From Streptococcus hyointestinalis (GTDB lineage: Bacteria > Bacillota > Bacilli > Lactobacillales > Streptococcaceae), in contig NZ_JAAKGB010000001.1 of assembly GCF_011039275.1 (NCBI RefSeq), positions 620,001-684,000 on the forward strand: a stretch of DNA of 64,000 bases, given 5' to 3'. The notes beneath the pieces are model-generated. The model searched no databases, was not told the DNA's origin, and saw only the letters and a program-made list of their open reading frames with translations. Below are positions 12,491 to 24,264 of this stretch, piece by piece; the stretch's first letter is position 1; each line of letters starts with the position of its first letter. A program made the translations under genes and the position numbers.

Positions 12491-13341
12491 GCCAAAGTCA
12501 GAGCCAGTCGGCGCACCAAGTGAATGTGTATGTTTTTGCCACTGGGTACTCATCGATACTGGATAAAGTTCCAAAGAACACTGGTGCGAGGGGCAAGATA
12601 CCAGCCTTCATTGCCACAGAGGCCAAGTGGACAATTAAACCGAAAGCAAAACACCATGATCCCTCCCATTCCTTAAGTTTTGAAAGAGTTCCCGGAATAT
12701 TCTTGTGTGTTTGCAACCTACAGTTGCATATGAGCAATGAGAAAAGCCAAAAACTTTTGAATAATGCAGTTGAAAGAAACCATGAAATGCAAGTATACGA
12801 TAAACGCGAGGGAAATGCATGTTCCCGTCATATCATCGATACAAAGAAAAGTTAAGACAGCTAAGAAGAAAAGGCTGCTGCCATTAGTGACAAAAACAGT
12901 GTTCAGTGCTTTTTGACTAGGGGGGTAATTAGTGAAGAGGGGAAAAGGCAGTATAGCTAGACAGCAGTATAGCGTGATATGTTGGGGTAGATCAAAAGTG
13001 ACAAGTTCATTTAAGAAGGCAACCTGCAAGACCTTTCCTCAATACGCTCTCAGACACCAAGTAATTAGGTGAAGAACCCCATCCGCGCTCTGGATTGTCG
13101 TACCAAGGCAAAGAGGCTTCAAACAGACTGCAAAGAAACCACATGAAATACTGACAGACAAAAAGTTTAGGGACCACATAAAGTGCGGCGCACAGCCTGG
13201 GGATATGATGAGCCAGTCTGATATTGTTCTGACAGCCGCACATAAAATACCAAAGATATTAGGCTTGTGGGTTAAATACCAGTGAACTTCATTTAGAAAT
13301 ACAATAAAACAAGCACAGTTGTCGAGTAGAGTGAATCCCAC
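12480..13341 (-). pseudogene. TIGR02206/YwaF-type polytopic membrane protein, decayed
   Basis: On the minus strand, one frame from about 13341 down to 12480 encodes at least five hydrophobic segments (for example ISDWLIISPG, MWSLNFLSVSISCGFFAV, ITLYCCLAILPFPLF, GSSLFFLAVLTFLCI). It then gives PLGLCGNEGWYLAPRTSVLWNFI, which resembles the NxxLGxNYxYLxHKPxxxxxLDYLG end of the TIGR02206 (YwaF) family. Function of that family is unknown. The opposite strand is Lys-rich antisense. The start codon is not certain. Confidence 0.45.
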
Positions 13342-13679
13342 TAGCCTCAGAGGAGGAGCTAGTAGATTGCCCGAGGCAAGCAGTTACAGGTCTATTATAA
13401 AGATCCGAGGAGCCTGTTATACCAGTTGATATCAAAGCTTAAGCAAGGGTGAGCCCAAACGAAGACGACATAATTTCGTATGTCGATTCGATTAGTCTAG
13501 GCGATCGCGAGGGACAAATGGATGTCTAAAAACTGAACATTTTGTTATTACCGGACACAAACCAGCCTGTTTCCGATAGTATAGAAATAATATTGCCTTA
13601 GTCTATTGCCAAAAGAAACGGATAAAGGTAACCTAGTACGTGGACATCATTGTCACAATATCTTCTAGATGTGAAAACT
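13342..13679. other. Unassigned stretch upstream of rpsU
   Basis: I recognise no gene here. Plus-strand frames give short open runs such as ISYVDSISLGDREGQMDV near 13470, but no family match. It may be the decayed promoter and leader of rpsU; no convincing -35/-10 pair survives. Confidence 0.15.
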
Positions 13680-13856
13680 ATGACCAAAAGGGTTGGACGA
13701 ATGCATGAATAAGGTGATGATCCACTTCGTCGTTTGTTGTGTTTATTTACGAATGAAGGTACTCGTCAAGGCCCACTTCAACGTGAAAGTAATGAAATAC
13801 CTCATGTAAAACTTCAACGTAAAACACGAATATCTCGCAAACTTCAACACTTCTAA
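13680..13856 (+). pseudogene. rpsU: 30S ribosomal protein S21, decayed
   Basis: S21 is a small basic protein of the 30S subunit. ATG 13680 to TAA 13854-13856 gives exactly 58 codons, the family length. The translation MTKRVGRMHE*GDDPLRR aligns with MSKTVVRKNESLDDALRR; the Ser codon has become TAA. The rest (KLQRKTRISRKLQ) still resembles the basic tail SVKRKRKSEAARKRKK. The alignment is good end to end even though about half the residues differ, which shows substitution without indels. Confidence 0.75.
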
Positions 13857-13984
13857 TGAAATCACAAACCTCGGGTCTCCCTAGTTGATACTATCTAACA
13901 ATGAATAAGAATGGTTAGAGCTAACTGGAATCTTTAAGGGGGTGTCTAGTCTTTGAGTGTGAAGAGGCCACTAATTGCAGTGTG

Positions 13985-14326
13985 CTACTCGTCTTCAGGA
14001 AGTTCAAGTGGCTCATCCGCAGCCCCTTCATTGATACATAGTGACATAACGTAATTAGCAGCGTTAACGTTGAAAGAAACAGTGCTTACAACGATGTCGA
14101 AGTTATAAACTACGCTAATGCAGCTACCGAAAGCAGCACAATTCCCAGCAAGGACAGCAATCTTTTCAACACCCGCAGCCCTAAAGGCAGGGGTCAAGGG
14201 AAGAGGGTGTATGATCACAAAGACGAGTCACGTGATAATAGCATTGAAGGCAGCCTTCAAACTAAAAGCAACATCAAGATCGTGGATAGTGCCTCTAAAT
14301 TAAAAGCCTTACAGTACTTACATAAT
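13985..14326 (-). pseudogene. mscL: Large-conductance mechanosensitive channel, decayed
   Basis: MscL is a homopentameric emergency-release channel in the membrane. On the minus strand the frame from 14326 reads F*FRGTIHDLDVA (family FLFRGNVLDLAVA), SLKAAFNAIIT, then LTPAFRAAGVEKIAVL and AAFGSCISVVYNFDIV (family NPALKAAGVENIAKL, AFGSFLSAIINFLIV). The start codon is ATT where ATG is expected; AAA-to-TAA changes explain two N-terminal stops. About 113 codons before TAG. It is divergent from dnaG; 14327-14516 would hold both promoters, none clearly visible. Confidence 0.72.
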
Positions 14327-14516
14327 AAGAATCTCCTTCATGAGTCTAGTGACACTCCGAGTCTATTCAGTAGAAGGTACAGAATTCAAGTTATTAGGCT
14401 CATAAAGTCCCATTAAACTGCTCTGAATTAGTACCCGGCACGACTTACACAATGGTTAGAAAGCACGATTAGGAAACTTCAACCTAAAATACGGGGAGTT
14501 GAAAGATGTGAGGGCT

Positions 14517-16301
14517 CGGGCAAGCAGTCGGGAAACTACAGCTGATATTAATAATATTGTCAATATCGCGGATATCATTGTGTAGGTGGTTAGCCTGACC
14601 CGCTCGGGGAATAACTACCAAGGTCTGTGTTATATTCAAAAGGACAAACCATCATTTGTGAATGTTATTTCGGACAAGCAGTTGATCCACTGGTGAGGGT
14701 GTGGCCAGTATGGGGATGTTTTTCAGTTTTTAGAGGCCTACATGCAGAGCAGTTTCATGGACAGTGAAGGGGGTGTGGCTGTGCGTCCAGGGCTAAAACT
14801 TGATCCACTCAAGTAGGAGACAGAAAAAAAAGTTATCGCCTATCACATTCATTATGACTTCAATAGTGTGCCAGCGCAAAGTAATAATTCTATGGTGATG
14901 ACCACTAAAGAGGGTCAATATGATACGGATAATTTGGAAGCTAAGACGCTTGATGTCGAGGTGCAGACGCTCTGAAATATCGGATGAGCGCAAAACCCAT
15001 CTCATATTCTCTAAAGAGCTGTTAGGGAAAAAATCGCCTAACATGAGGAACCTCTTGCGCAGTATGGGTGCTTACATAGGAATGATGAATCCAGTCGGCT
15101 CTTCGATGCCCTAAAAAATACGAACCTGTATCTTTTGCCAGATGACCAGGAAAGGGTGCTTGCTTTAAGTGAAAGGACAGCGAGGCATCAAGATCAAGTG
15201 CCAATTCAAGTTATATACAAAGATACCCCACCAAACCTCACTTCACATAAACCTTACAGAGTCTATTCTGTCGACAATGATAAGAATGGGGACCACAAAC
15301 CGCAAGTGCTTTAAAGGATAGTAGGCTATACGGATATCATTGCAGCTTAAAAATCTCCTGTAGAAATGACCCGCGCTAATACGGGGACGGCGCTGAAACT
15401 TAAGCAAGTGTGACATTTCAGGCAGTGTTCTAAGAAGGTGATACAGACATAAGATGGAGACAAGTTCGGTGTTGAAGGGAAAGTTAAGTTTCCAGAGGTA
15501 TTCGGGTCTTTGTCTGCTGATCAGGTTAGGATACCTAACCAGATGGAAACAGAACAGTTTTTAGGACACAACTCAAAAGAAGCGCTCAAGTTACTTCTCG
15601 TGCCAGGACGTATGACTGCCACTGAAAGTAATATAAAGCATTTCAAGCCAGTCAATAGTGTAAATCTCGGCGCTAATATAGTCGATGTGGACAAACGCGC
15701 ACAGCTGATTGCACCAGACCAATCCATCAAGGACCACAATAACTAGATCCACAACCTGCCTATGCTTTGTTCGGATGTTCCCTACTTCACAGTCGTGCCG
15801 ATATTTAACAACGAGCGCTTCCTCAGCCGCAGCAATCGGCAAAGGACCCATCAGTACACGCAACATCAGGTACTGTCTCCGCCGGGTACGAAGAGTTTAA
15901 AGGCTGTTATGAATGAAGACATAAAGCAATATAATATCCTCTAACAAAACGATAATTTACTCCGAGAGTATCGCAATCGCTGGGATGTTATCATTGATAC
16001 GCCGGACCTTGAGGCTCGGTATATGCTTTGTTGGCTGAAGAATCAGATCACTAGGGGTGATTGCGCTGAGAGTCATCCTGCTGACCTGCAGAGGTATTAA
16101 AGTCAGCTAGAGCACTGCTGGACAGAACAGGTGGGCTAAGGTCAGATGGAGGGGAATGTGCGTATGCGTGTGCAAGTCCTAACCGAGAGCAATATCCAAA
16201 ATCACACTGAACAGATATGTCAGGCAAGCCATCAAGTGTATGTTGACGCTGGGCTAGAAGTGCGGCATCAATTGCTTGCTCAAAAGAAAAACGTGGAATG
16301 A
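14517..16301 (+). pseudogene. dnaG: DNA primase, decayed
   Basis: DnaG lays RNA primers for replication. The N-terminus near 14532 reads ETTADINNIVNIADII and LTRSGNNYQGLCYIQKDKPSF (family [25 protein letters not shown]); the CPFH pair of the zinc finger has become CYIQ, while the later GCG remains. Further on are GDKFG (TOPRIM DxD region YDGDKAG) and RIPNQMETEQFLGHNSKEAL (family RIPDQMDPDEFLxxNSxEAL). It ends at TGA 16299-16301, eight bases before rpoD, the usual primase-sigma pair. Exact start uncertain. Confidence 0.8.
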
Positions 16302-16308
16302 GGAAACT

Positions 16309-17418
16309 ATGAAAGAATCACAAGAAAGTCCTACCTCTTACCTACAATATGAATCAATTAATCGAGACAATAAGAATGAAGGTACTCCCCTGCAAGATGA
16401 GGCCACGGCAAGGCCAGTCCTAGAATTTATCATGCCTGCTGAATTAACTGATGACTTCCTATAGCGTTTGCCAGATGGTCCTGTAGCTATCATAGTCAAA
16501 GTAGGCCATCCTAATAGATAGGAACGGATTCAAGCACCACAGCCCGAGGAGTTGCCAGATGAGAAGTTTCACGGAAACAACTCAGCACAGGTTTAGGAGT
16601 CCGAACGGGTGTACCTTAAAGACATCAGTGTAGTGAGCCTCTAAATCAACGAAGCAACACAAGAACTTGCGCCAGCCGCGGCTGCGGGCAATATGCCGAT
16701 AAATCACCGCTTCGCTGAAGTGAACTTGCGTTTGGTCCTTAATACCTCTAAACGCGATGTGGCACGTGGAATGCAGTAACTTGAACTTAAAGTTGAAGGT
16801 ACTAGGGAAATTTTGAAAATATTCGAAAAGGTTCCCTACTCACAAGGCTTATCATTTTCAACCTATGCGACATGGGGGTAAGGGGAGGCTATTACACGTA
16901 CTAGTGCTGAATTATCTCGCACAATTCGGATACCAGTACACATGATGGAAACTATCAAGGCGCTAGTGAATTCATACCGCAAGCTTATTCAATAGCTAGG
17001 GCGTCATCCAGCACAAGTGCCAAATGAATCACGTATGGTCTGGGCACAAGTCAAGTGTCGTGAAAGTAAACAAGTCGCACCAGAACCAGTGTCGCCTGAA
17101 ACTCCCATTGGACCAGCAGTTGACCATCATCTTGTGTATATAATATTGGACGAGATCATTGCAAGTCCTGCTGACTGCTCTACACGTAGGATCTTACGCC
17201 ACTAGCGCAAAGAAGTGCGGCAAACAATCCCTCAACATGCAACACACGTTGAGCGCTTTCGCGAGGGACTTCCCGGTCCTGATATGCGTACACTAGCAAC
17301 TATCGGCAACCTCTCTTACCTTACCCCTGTGCGTATTCCTCAGGAAGAGCCCAAGGCGTTTCGCCAAATGAGCCACAGGCGCCGCAGCAAACAACTCAAA
17401 TATATAATGGAGGCCTAA
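16309..17418 (+). pseudogene. rpoD: Primary sigma factor sigma-70/SigA, decayed
   Basis: RpoD directs RNA polymerase to housekeeping promoters. ATG 16309 to TAA 17416-17418 is 369 codons, the streptococcal length. Region 2 is visible as AEVNLRLVLNTSKRDVARGMQ*LEL (family [25 protein letters not shown]) and GLSFSTYATWG*GEAITRT (GFKFSTYATWWIRQAITRA). Region 3 reads [13 protein letters not shown]. Region 4.2 ends RSKQLKYIMEA. By my reading there are eight internal stops (5 TAG, 3 TAA). The aromatic residues that melt the -10 element are partly lost. Confidence 0.9.
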
Positions 17419-17439
17419 GTACGCTTCTAGATGTGAAAC

Positions 17440-17769
17440 ATGGCTGAACTAGATACAGAAGAAGAGATCGCAAAGAGCAAGGACCGTAACCTAGAAGTGC
17501 GACAGATGGTTATTGCCTCTCACTGTGGAATTGGTAATTTCAATCTTGTCTTGTGCTATCAGTAAGGCTGTTATGATGTGTAGACAGACCTTGATATGTC
17601 GCGCACAACGATGGTATGTTTTTTGACGGATCTATTGCCCGAATTAACTCACGATGTTATGCGTGACATTTCCGAAGTGCCAAATGTTCTAGTTTATCTC
17701 GTTTGAGCACAAGCTTGTGCGATGGAAAAGATGAGACTCTACCCCCACAATGAGCTAGGTAACAGACAA
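17440..17769 (+). pseudogene. DUF59/PaaD-type metal-sulfur cluster protein, decayed
   Basis: This family (MIP18/SufT-like) is linked to iron-sulfur cluster assembly. ATG 17440 opens MAELDTEEEIAKSKDR; the core reads LDMSRTTMVCFLTDLLPELTHDV (family DMTLTTMGCPLADLLTDQIHDAL), which keeps the conserved Cys. It matches the roughly 110-residue gene that sits between rpoD and rmlD in several streptococci. The expected stop near 17767 is now CAA, so the frame reads on to TGA 17797-17799. Confidence 0.65.
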
Positions 17770-17842
17770 AAAAACACAGAAATGCAAAAGTACCATTGAT
17801 ACGCGATCATAAACCTAGTTGACGAATTTGAAGGAGACACAG

Positions 17843-18700
17843 ATGACTTTAAGTCCTGGTGCAAATGGTCTGAGGGACATTGAGTTGCGCGATTTTCACG
17901 ATGAGAGCAAAGAAGACTAGGCGGCTGCGGATATCGCAGAAATGGTCTGAATAAACGCAGAAATGGTGGTCTAAGCCTTCACACGAATAGAACCAAAACT
18001 TGTCTAACACGGTGCAGCTTAAACAATATTAGACGCTGCTGAAGACGAGAGTTAAGAACTTCCCTACACTAGCAACGTGACAGGTACTGAAACGCTCGCA
18101 AAGTCAATATCTAAGTATGTCGCAACCGTGGCTTAGTTAGCTACGGCCTAGCTTTTTGAACGTCAAAAACCCATTGTGTAGGAGTGGCAAGCGGACGACT
18201 CTCCTCATCCACACATTGAGTATGGTCGTACAGAACGGGTGCGTCAAAAATATGTAGAAATATACACTACAAAAGTAAACATTATCCGTACACTGTGGAG
18301 ATTTTGGATCGACGTTCAAATCGCGCTCTCTTCTATGCGTATCGGCGCACTCATCCATGACCCGCTGTCTGAGGTTTAGGAGTAACATGATAATCCAACC
18401 TGAGCACGAACACTTGAAGACTATACGGTTTATCAAGCTGAAACGCACAATGGATTTTGGTATTAAACTTTGATAAACGCCGCTGTCGCAACTACGACAT
18501 GGGACGACATTCCCCTAGAAATCTGGCAAGACACAAATCACAATGATAAACCAGTATACACTAGTCAAGTACCTGCCAATTCTCAACGTCCACTCAACAA
18601 AAGCAACAGTCTGGCAAACGGAAAAGCAGCAGGATGTGACATACGGCGCTAGAAAGATGCTCTAAAAGAAAGTAACAAGCCAGACATCAAAAAACGATAA
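17843..18700 (+). pseudogene. rmlD: dTDP-4-dehydrorhamnose reductase, decayed
   Basis: RmlD makes dTDP-L-rhamnose, the donor for the rgp cluster immediately downstream. ATG 17843 to TAA 18698-18700 is 285 codons. The Rossmann start reads MTLSPGANGLRDIELR (family MILITGSNGQLGTELR), followed by AAEDE, NVTGTETLAKSISKY, IEYGRTERVRQKYVE (the YGRTKRxGE catalytic Tyr-Lys pair has lost its Lys) and ANSQRPLNKSNSLAN. I count 14 internal stops (6 TAG, 6 TAA, 2 TGA) with no frameshift. Confidence 0.85.
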
Positions 18701-18807
18701 ACAAATCTCATCTATTCGAATATTTTCGAGTCAGAAAGGACACGAATCTATCATTTACAGTCACTAGCTCTTGGGATATACGGTATTAGGAATTGCTTAA
18801 TTTAAGT

Positions 18808-19965
18808 ATGGTGGAGTGGGCTGTTCACCATGTATTCAACATCCGAAGCGGTGGCTTGCCTGCAAGGTATGGTGGGGTTCCTACCTCTGTTTCAGCATTG
18901 TGAGAGCATCAAAAGAATCAAAACATATCATACCATGCGACTAGTCTCAGTCCAAAACTACATGAAACACGCGATGTGAATAAAGGAGTAGATTGCTTTA
19001 GGATGAAGTGTCGGAATCTTAGTTCAACGACAGTCATTCTCTACGACATGATGGCCATCAACTATGCTTTCACACTTGTTTATCATCCTGCGATGAAACC
19101 ATCGATAGTATAGATAGTGGGCAAGACCATCAGTGCATTTATGAGCCCATTTATGAAAAAGATACATAAATGCGACGGAAAAGTCTTTGTCAGTCCTGAT
19201 GGATATGTGGGGACTCGCGCCATGGGGCCACTTCCGGTGCAGGCTTAAATATCATACGGCAAGAAGTCAATGGACCACAAAGGGGTAATGCTTGTGACGG
19301 ATAACCGTCGCATTGCAAACTAGATCAAAAAAACGAATCCTGGTGTGAAGATGGTCCTTACCTCTGGTGCGACGGCCCTGCCACAATCAAAGTAGTCAAA
19401 AAAGTAAGATGGGCTGGGCACTTAATACCATCAATGGGGTCACAATGACGGAAAGTCTTAAATAGTCGTTGAGCGTTGAGTCCAACGAGCGATCGACGAG
19501 CCGGACAATTTGTACTATACGACCATTAACACTAATCATCCTTTTGGTATACTTTGAAAGCATGGGCGTAATAACTACTTTCAAGTACTCCCACACAAAC
19601 CAAGCTGTTAAAAGGATAATCATATTCAGTTTATCGGCAAGGCTTACGAGAGTGATGTGAATGATGATAAAAGGAAGCAAGCTTATTCTTAGATCCATGG
19701 TCTGGGGTGCGAGTGTACCAGTCCTGTGATGCTTGAGGCGTTCAGCCCGAATTATCTCGATTTTGGCCGTGGCGTAGACCTAAATCTCACGGATGCGACA
19801 GACTGCTGTCCCTACTGGTCTAAGGCTGCTGGAAATCTAGTAGATACTATTACAAAAGTAGTAAGCATTTTAGTGCCAACAACGAATGGCAAGCATATCA
19901 AAGACCTTGTTAAAGACGCTTAAATGTGGAAAAAAAGTGTAGGAGCGGACGAGGATGTGAAGTAA
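18808..19965 (+). pseudogene. rgpA: Rhamnosyltransferase RgpA/GacB type, decayed
   Basis: RgpA adds an early rhamnose in wall rhamnan synthesis (GT4-like, DUF1972). From ATG 18808 I read GGLPARYGGVPTSVSAL (family RGLPAKYGGFETFVSEL), VILYDMMAINYAFTLV, AFMSPFMKKIHKCDGKVFVSPDG and late LVKDA. The frame ends at TAA 19963-19965, 385 codons, matching the family, one base before rgpB. Stops are frequent in the middle. Confidence 0.8.
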
Positions 19966-19966
19966 C

Positions 19967-20899
19967 ATAACAGTGAATATCTTCTTGTCTAACTACAACG
20001 TGTAGACCAAACGAGCGGAGTAGATTGTGAGTATTTCCAATCAGACCAACACGGCCTGGAAACTCATTATACGAGTTGACGCTTCGAAAGATGAGACCCG
20101 CTCGAACATCAAAACGAACACGCAAAAAGATGAGAGGATTTTCCTTACCAAAGAAGAGTAGACCGAGTACTACAGTGTCATCTAGGGGTTCTTCTACTTA
20201 GTTAAGTATGTAGAAGCGGAGTCTTAATAGTATAGTGAATTATAGTATGTTATGATACAGGATAATCTTGTGACTCAATATGATGCTTTGTTTCTAGTTG
20301 ATAATAGCCAGCCTGTCACGGTTTATATGGTCTTGATGTGTGCGGATACAAAGTAGAATGTCCTTCATGAATACATGATGAGTACACCGTAGCATCATGC
20401 CAACAATTATCTCTACATAGTGATCCCTCATCATACAGACACAGGTGACGTTTCAGGCATTCACGCCAGCCTAGCACAGCTCTGGTCGAGTACGGATAAT
20501 GTCATCATGCCCGACAGGTAAAACGCCTTGCAGTCAATATCTTTGCGACGGCTTAAATATAGGAATAAATCTCATTCATTCTACAGCCAGCATGACCAGA
20601 ATGTGCTAGGTACTAGCACCTGAGCCAAGCGCATTCAAGAGGCGCACTAACTGCAAGCTTTAGTCGCAAAGTACAGGTAACTCATCGTCCCTAGTCCAAA
20701 GCAAGCTAGCCTTCAGACAGACTTTCACTGTGATGAAACGCTTACAGCAATGGTGCAAGTCCTTACCTGGATAACCGAAGCGCCATTTTGGAAACTCCAA
20801 TAGTCAAACAAATCGTACAGACTAGCACATAACTGCTCCTTAACCATCATTAATAGTAGACTAGTGCTTAATACAAAATTTTGGTATAGGCCAATCTGA
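19967..20899 (+). pseudogene. rgpB: Rhamnosyltransferase RgpB (GT2), decayed
   Basis: RgpB extends the rhamnan backbone at the cytoplasmic face. The predicted start is ATA at 19967; the frame runs VNIFLSNYNV*TKRA then NTAWKLIIRVDASKDET (family VNILMSTYNGQQFLAEQ, WTLLIRDDGSTDET), ALFLVDNSQ (FSDQDD region, mutated), HDQNVLGTST and ends at TGA 20897-20899. 310 codons, the usual length. Many TAG/TAA stops; the metal-binding DQDD motif reads VDNS. Confidence 0.75.
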
Positions 20900-20907
20900 C
20901 GAAAGTA

Positions 20908-21708
20908 TTGACTGCAACACACCGTAGGCTCTAAAGCCAATTAGTTAAGCCCGAATTTCAATTACACTAGCAGGCAAGCGGTATAGGGCATTTATCGAAT
21001 ATAGGACTACCTCTGATGCTTTTTATCACACTAGATTTTGGATGTGAACGTAACTTGGGCTGTTATGATGTGACAATTCATTCTCCCATTGGTGTTCTAA
21101 TTTGGATTGGTACTTGTGCTTTCATTGCCGAAGCGCCAAATATGGGGATCTTGTCTATTGGTGCGAGCGGAGATTTATGACGAATGTCGAAAGTATCAAA
21201 GGACAGTATAGTCATATCGCCTCAGGTTGAAGCAACATTTGATTCTCCTAGGACCATGCTTGTAGTTTTTAGATTTTCAGTAGTTAATGGTGTTCCTCTT
21301 ACCGAATGATGGTTAGCGGTAATTTCGATAGTAATTGCACGCTTATTATTTTCTGCTGGAAACGCCTTCTTTCCTTTACCGCTTTTTGAAAGATTTAGCA
21401 ATATAAGTTCTAGCTCGCAAGCGGTTATGCCGATTGGAATGTATGCGACTTCTAGTAAATATTCATTGCCATTTATTTTTCAAAGCCGTCCAAAGACTGG
21501 TGTGAAGGTTATGATGTTTGATTTTTTGACTATCATTAGTCAAGGCTTACGACATTAGATTGTACGTTAAGGTAGTATGTGCGATTGGGTAATGCTTGGT
21601 ACTAGGGGGTAAGCGATGTGACAATATCTCCTTCCTAATAGTATATTTATGATTTGGTATTAAACGTTACGGAAGAGCACTACAAAAGTTGCGGAGATAG
21701 TATACTAG
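20908..21708 (+). pseudogene. rgpC: Polysaccharide ABC exporter permease RgpC, decayed
   Basis: RgpC is the membrane half of the ABC exporter that flips the rhamnan chain. A TTG at 20908 aligns with the family start; SQLVKPEFQLH*QASGIGHLSN matches ELVKTDFQLRYQGSxIGYLWS, and EAPNMGILSIGASGDL matches EATSxGMxSIVxRGDLLRK. Later MYATSSKYSLPF and VKVMMFDF correspond to MYATPIIYPLTF and KVMMLNP. Ends at TAG 21706-21708, 266 codons, overlapping the rgpD start by two bases. Confidence 0.75.
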
Positions 21709-22906
21709 GCCAGACAAAAAAAATTCAATAAAGTTTGCACACCTCAGCAAAGCTTATATACACCCCATTGAGTCCTAACAAAGTTGACGTACAACTTTAG
21801 TTAACTAATAGAAAGGATTTGAAGGGTATACATCATACCAAGCGGTAAAAGATATTTCATTCAACCTTCAAAAAGTGTATATTTTTGGAAGTGAATGACG
21901 AATTGGGTCAGGTAAAACAATGAAAATCAGAATCATTAATATCATCGATGTTCTTAAAAAGGGGCCAGTAAATGTAAATGTTCAAAAGGTAACTTTCATT
22001 GCACGTGGCGTAGCATAAAATTCCGAACTAACCGCACGTGAAAAGTTTTATATGAACGTGTCCAAGCTTGGATAAACAACAGAAGAAGGGAATAGACTAG
22101 ATGATGTTCTTGTGAAATTTTCAGAGTTAGGAGGATTTACGAAACAAAAGTATCAAGAGGTCTCCTCTGGTATGCAGGTACGAAACGCTTAATATGGTGT
22201 GATGAAGGCTCAAGGGTATGTAGTGCTTTTGCAAGAAGTCTCAGCAGTAGGGCAAGAAGCATTGCAACTTCAATGTAATGCTTAATACCTAGAGGGCAAA
22301 CCGAGCGGCAAGACTACTAATAGACTTACCCATGACCTGCGTCTATTTAAAAAACGTTGAAATCAAACTAGAATGCTTGAGGATGGGTATATCAAAACTC
22401 AAGTGTAGCCCGAAGACCTGCCTAATCCAGTTAGCGATGTGACTCCTAATACAGAAATCAATGACGATGGTAACACTGTAGAAATATTAGTTATTTCGAC
22501 CATAGAAGGGAACTCACTTGCTTCTGGATAAACTGCACAAGTTAAATCAATTGCGTTGACTGTGACTTATTAGGTTCTCGTAGATTTAGCAACCTAGGCA
22601 GCATTTTCGCTTACAGATATTGACCGTAAGATTTTGATTTATAACTACAATAATACGGCATACCATTCAACTGGAAAAGGGTATACAAATTCTACGTAGG
22701 CTGTTTTATTACAGAATGTAACCAATCTAAAAGGACTACTGGGGTGCTCTAAAGGAGACAAAAATGTTCAAAAGAACGCTTATCCTAACTTAAGTAATCC
22801 AAATGTTAGGCTGTTTAATCGTAATGACTTTGAACTAGGTGATAAATAAGGTAGAGTAAGGTCTACAGGTGTTAATCAAAGAAATGTTACTTAGTCATCG
22901 AAATGA
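21707..22906 (+). pseudogene. rgpD: Polysaccharide ABC exporter ATPase RgpD, decayed
   Basis: RgpD powers rhamnan export. The start appears as AGG 21707. I read DISFNLQK then GSE*RIGSGKTMKIRII (Walker A GRNGSGKSTLLKII), ELTAREKFYMN, VSSGMQVRNA*YGVMKAQ (signature YSSGMQVRLAFSVAI), VVLLQEVSAVGQEALQLQCN (Walker B VLILDEVLAVGDEAFQ; catalytic Asp-Glu reads Gln-Glu) and GKTTNRLTHD (switch His kept). A C-terminal beta domain includes SLTDIDRKILIYN. TGA 22904-22906 overlaps the rgpE ATG as ATGA. 399 codons. Confidence 0.85.
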
Positions 22907-24264
22907 TGTATGCTTTAGTTAGTATTGTAGTAACTTGTTTCAAGCATGGATAAACTGTAAAAGATTGGGGTGAGAGTACGTTAAAGCAAACCTAGAAAAA
23001 ATTTCACTGATTGGTGTTTAATGATGTGACATTAGACGATTCTCATCCTGTTAGGACAACTACGCAAAGGTTCCGTTATATTCATCATACTGACTGTTTT
23101 TATCACGATCATAAATGTGGTGGTCTGACCAGTCATATTGCTTTAGAGCATGTTAAAGCAGATCACTGTGAAGTAGGGAATAGTGATGTTCATTTCAAAA
23201 ATGTTTACGTTAATTTATTAGTAGAAACTGCTGAAAAATCAAAAGCAGTTAATTTTTATTCTCCACTCTAGGAATTGCATTCTCGTGCGAGTGAAGTATC
23301 TAGTAAAGCGGACGATAAACAAGAAAGTTTTATTGGTACTTTCATGCAAGCTTCAAGCGGACTAGGAACCTCAGCGCTTGGTCATATTAAAGTTGATGAG
23401 ATGTCGAAACGTGAAAAATTAGAGCCCTACAACTTCTATCGAAATTGTGAGACAAGCAAGGATTTGAAAGTAGTTCTGTGAAAAGAAACTGGATTAAAGT
23501 AGAGTATGTACTTTGAGTCAAGGACTGCCCATCAAAATCTAAAGTCATATTACAGAACGGGTGCAAACGTAATTTGGTCATATCAGACACGATTCCGGAA
23601 TACTGTAAAAAAAGCATTCGCTTAACATTTAGAACGCTAACCTACTATAGATATTGAACACTCTAGTAAAGACGCAAAAAATTCGATTTATGTTTCTGAG
23701 ACTGAGGCATTTGCCGACGTTACGGCTTAACAGAAACAAATCCGAGTTCAAGGTAAAAGGGTCATCCTTGTCGTAAAAGGGAAGAAAGATAACAGAAAAA
23801 GACCAACTAAGATTCCAAGCGGCTAGGAATTAGTAGGGTTGAAATCGTAGGACTAGCGGCCTGAGTAAGTTCCAAGAATGTCAATTGGGTTAACTGATGA
23901 AAAATTTGTAGTTTTTGAGGATGTGAATCCTTTCTGTGCTTAACAATAAACACTTTCAGAAGGTGATAAGCTAGCGTTCACTGATAAACACTAGACTAGC
24001 GATGACCTTGGTGTGAAAGTTTACGTTGGAAAATTGCTTGACCAGCAAAAAATTAACCTCTGGTAAACTGTAATACCTTATGAGATGAATCACACACAAC
24101 TTGCCAGTGCACGTAAACAAAATACACCGGCATTCGATCCCTTAAGTAAGGAGTACGACTCTGAATTATCTAACTAGTGGTCTACGACTAACTTAATATG
24201 GTGGATCATACTAACTAAAAGTAGTACTTTCTATAGGGGCAAACAAAGAAACTCTGGTTCTTAG
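22903..24264 (+). pseudogene. rgpE: Glycosyltransferase RgpE type (GT2), decayed
   Basis: ATGATG at 22903 overlaps the rgpD stop. The N-terminus MMYALVSIVVTCFKHG*TVKDW is a GT-A opening (family SIVVTCYKHxxTVExWIESVLNQTY), followed by LVFNDVTLDDSHPV (the FDDCSxDDS region) and HCEVGNSDVHF (the DDD/DSDD metal site, mutated). The rest is open in stretches at 23011-23271 and 23275-23481. The position between rgpD and rgpF supports the side-chain glycosyltransferase. The 3' end is approximate. Confidence 0.65.

Noticed and set aside
12718..13029. Hydrophobic minus-strand ORF first treated as a shadow of a Lys-rich plus gene.
   Set aside because: The shadow idea was dropped. The minus frame is continuous with 13039-13341 and with a YwaF-like C-terminus, so it is reported as the gene instead.
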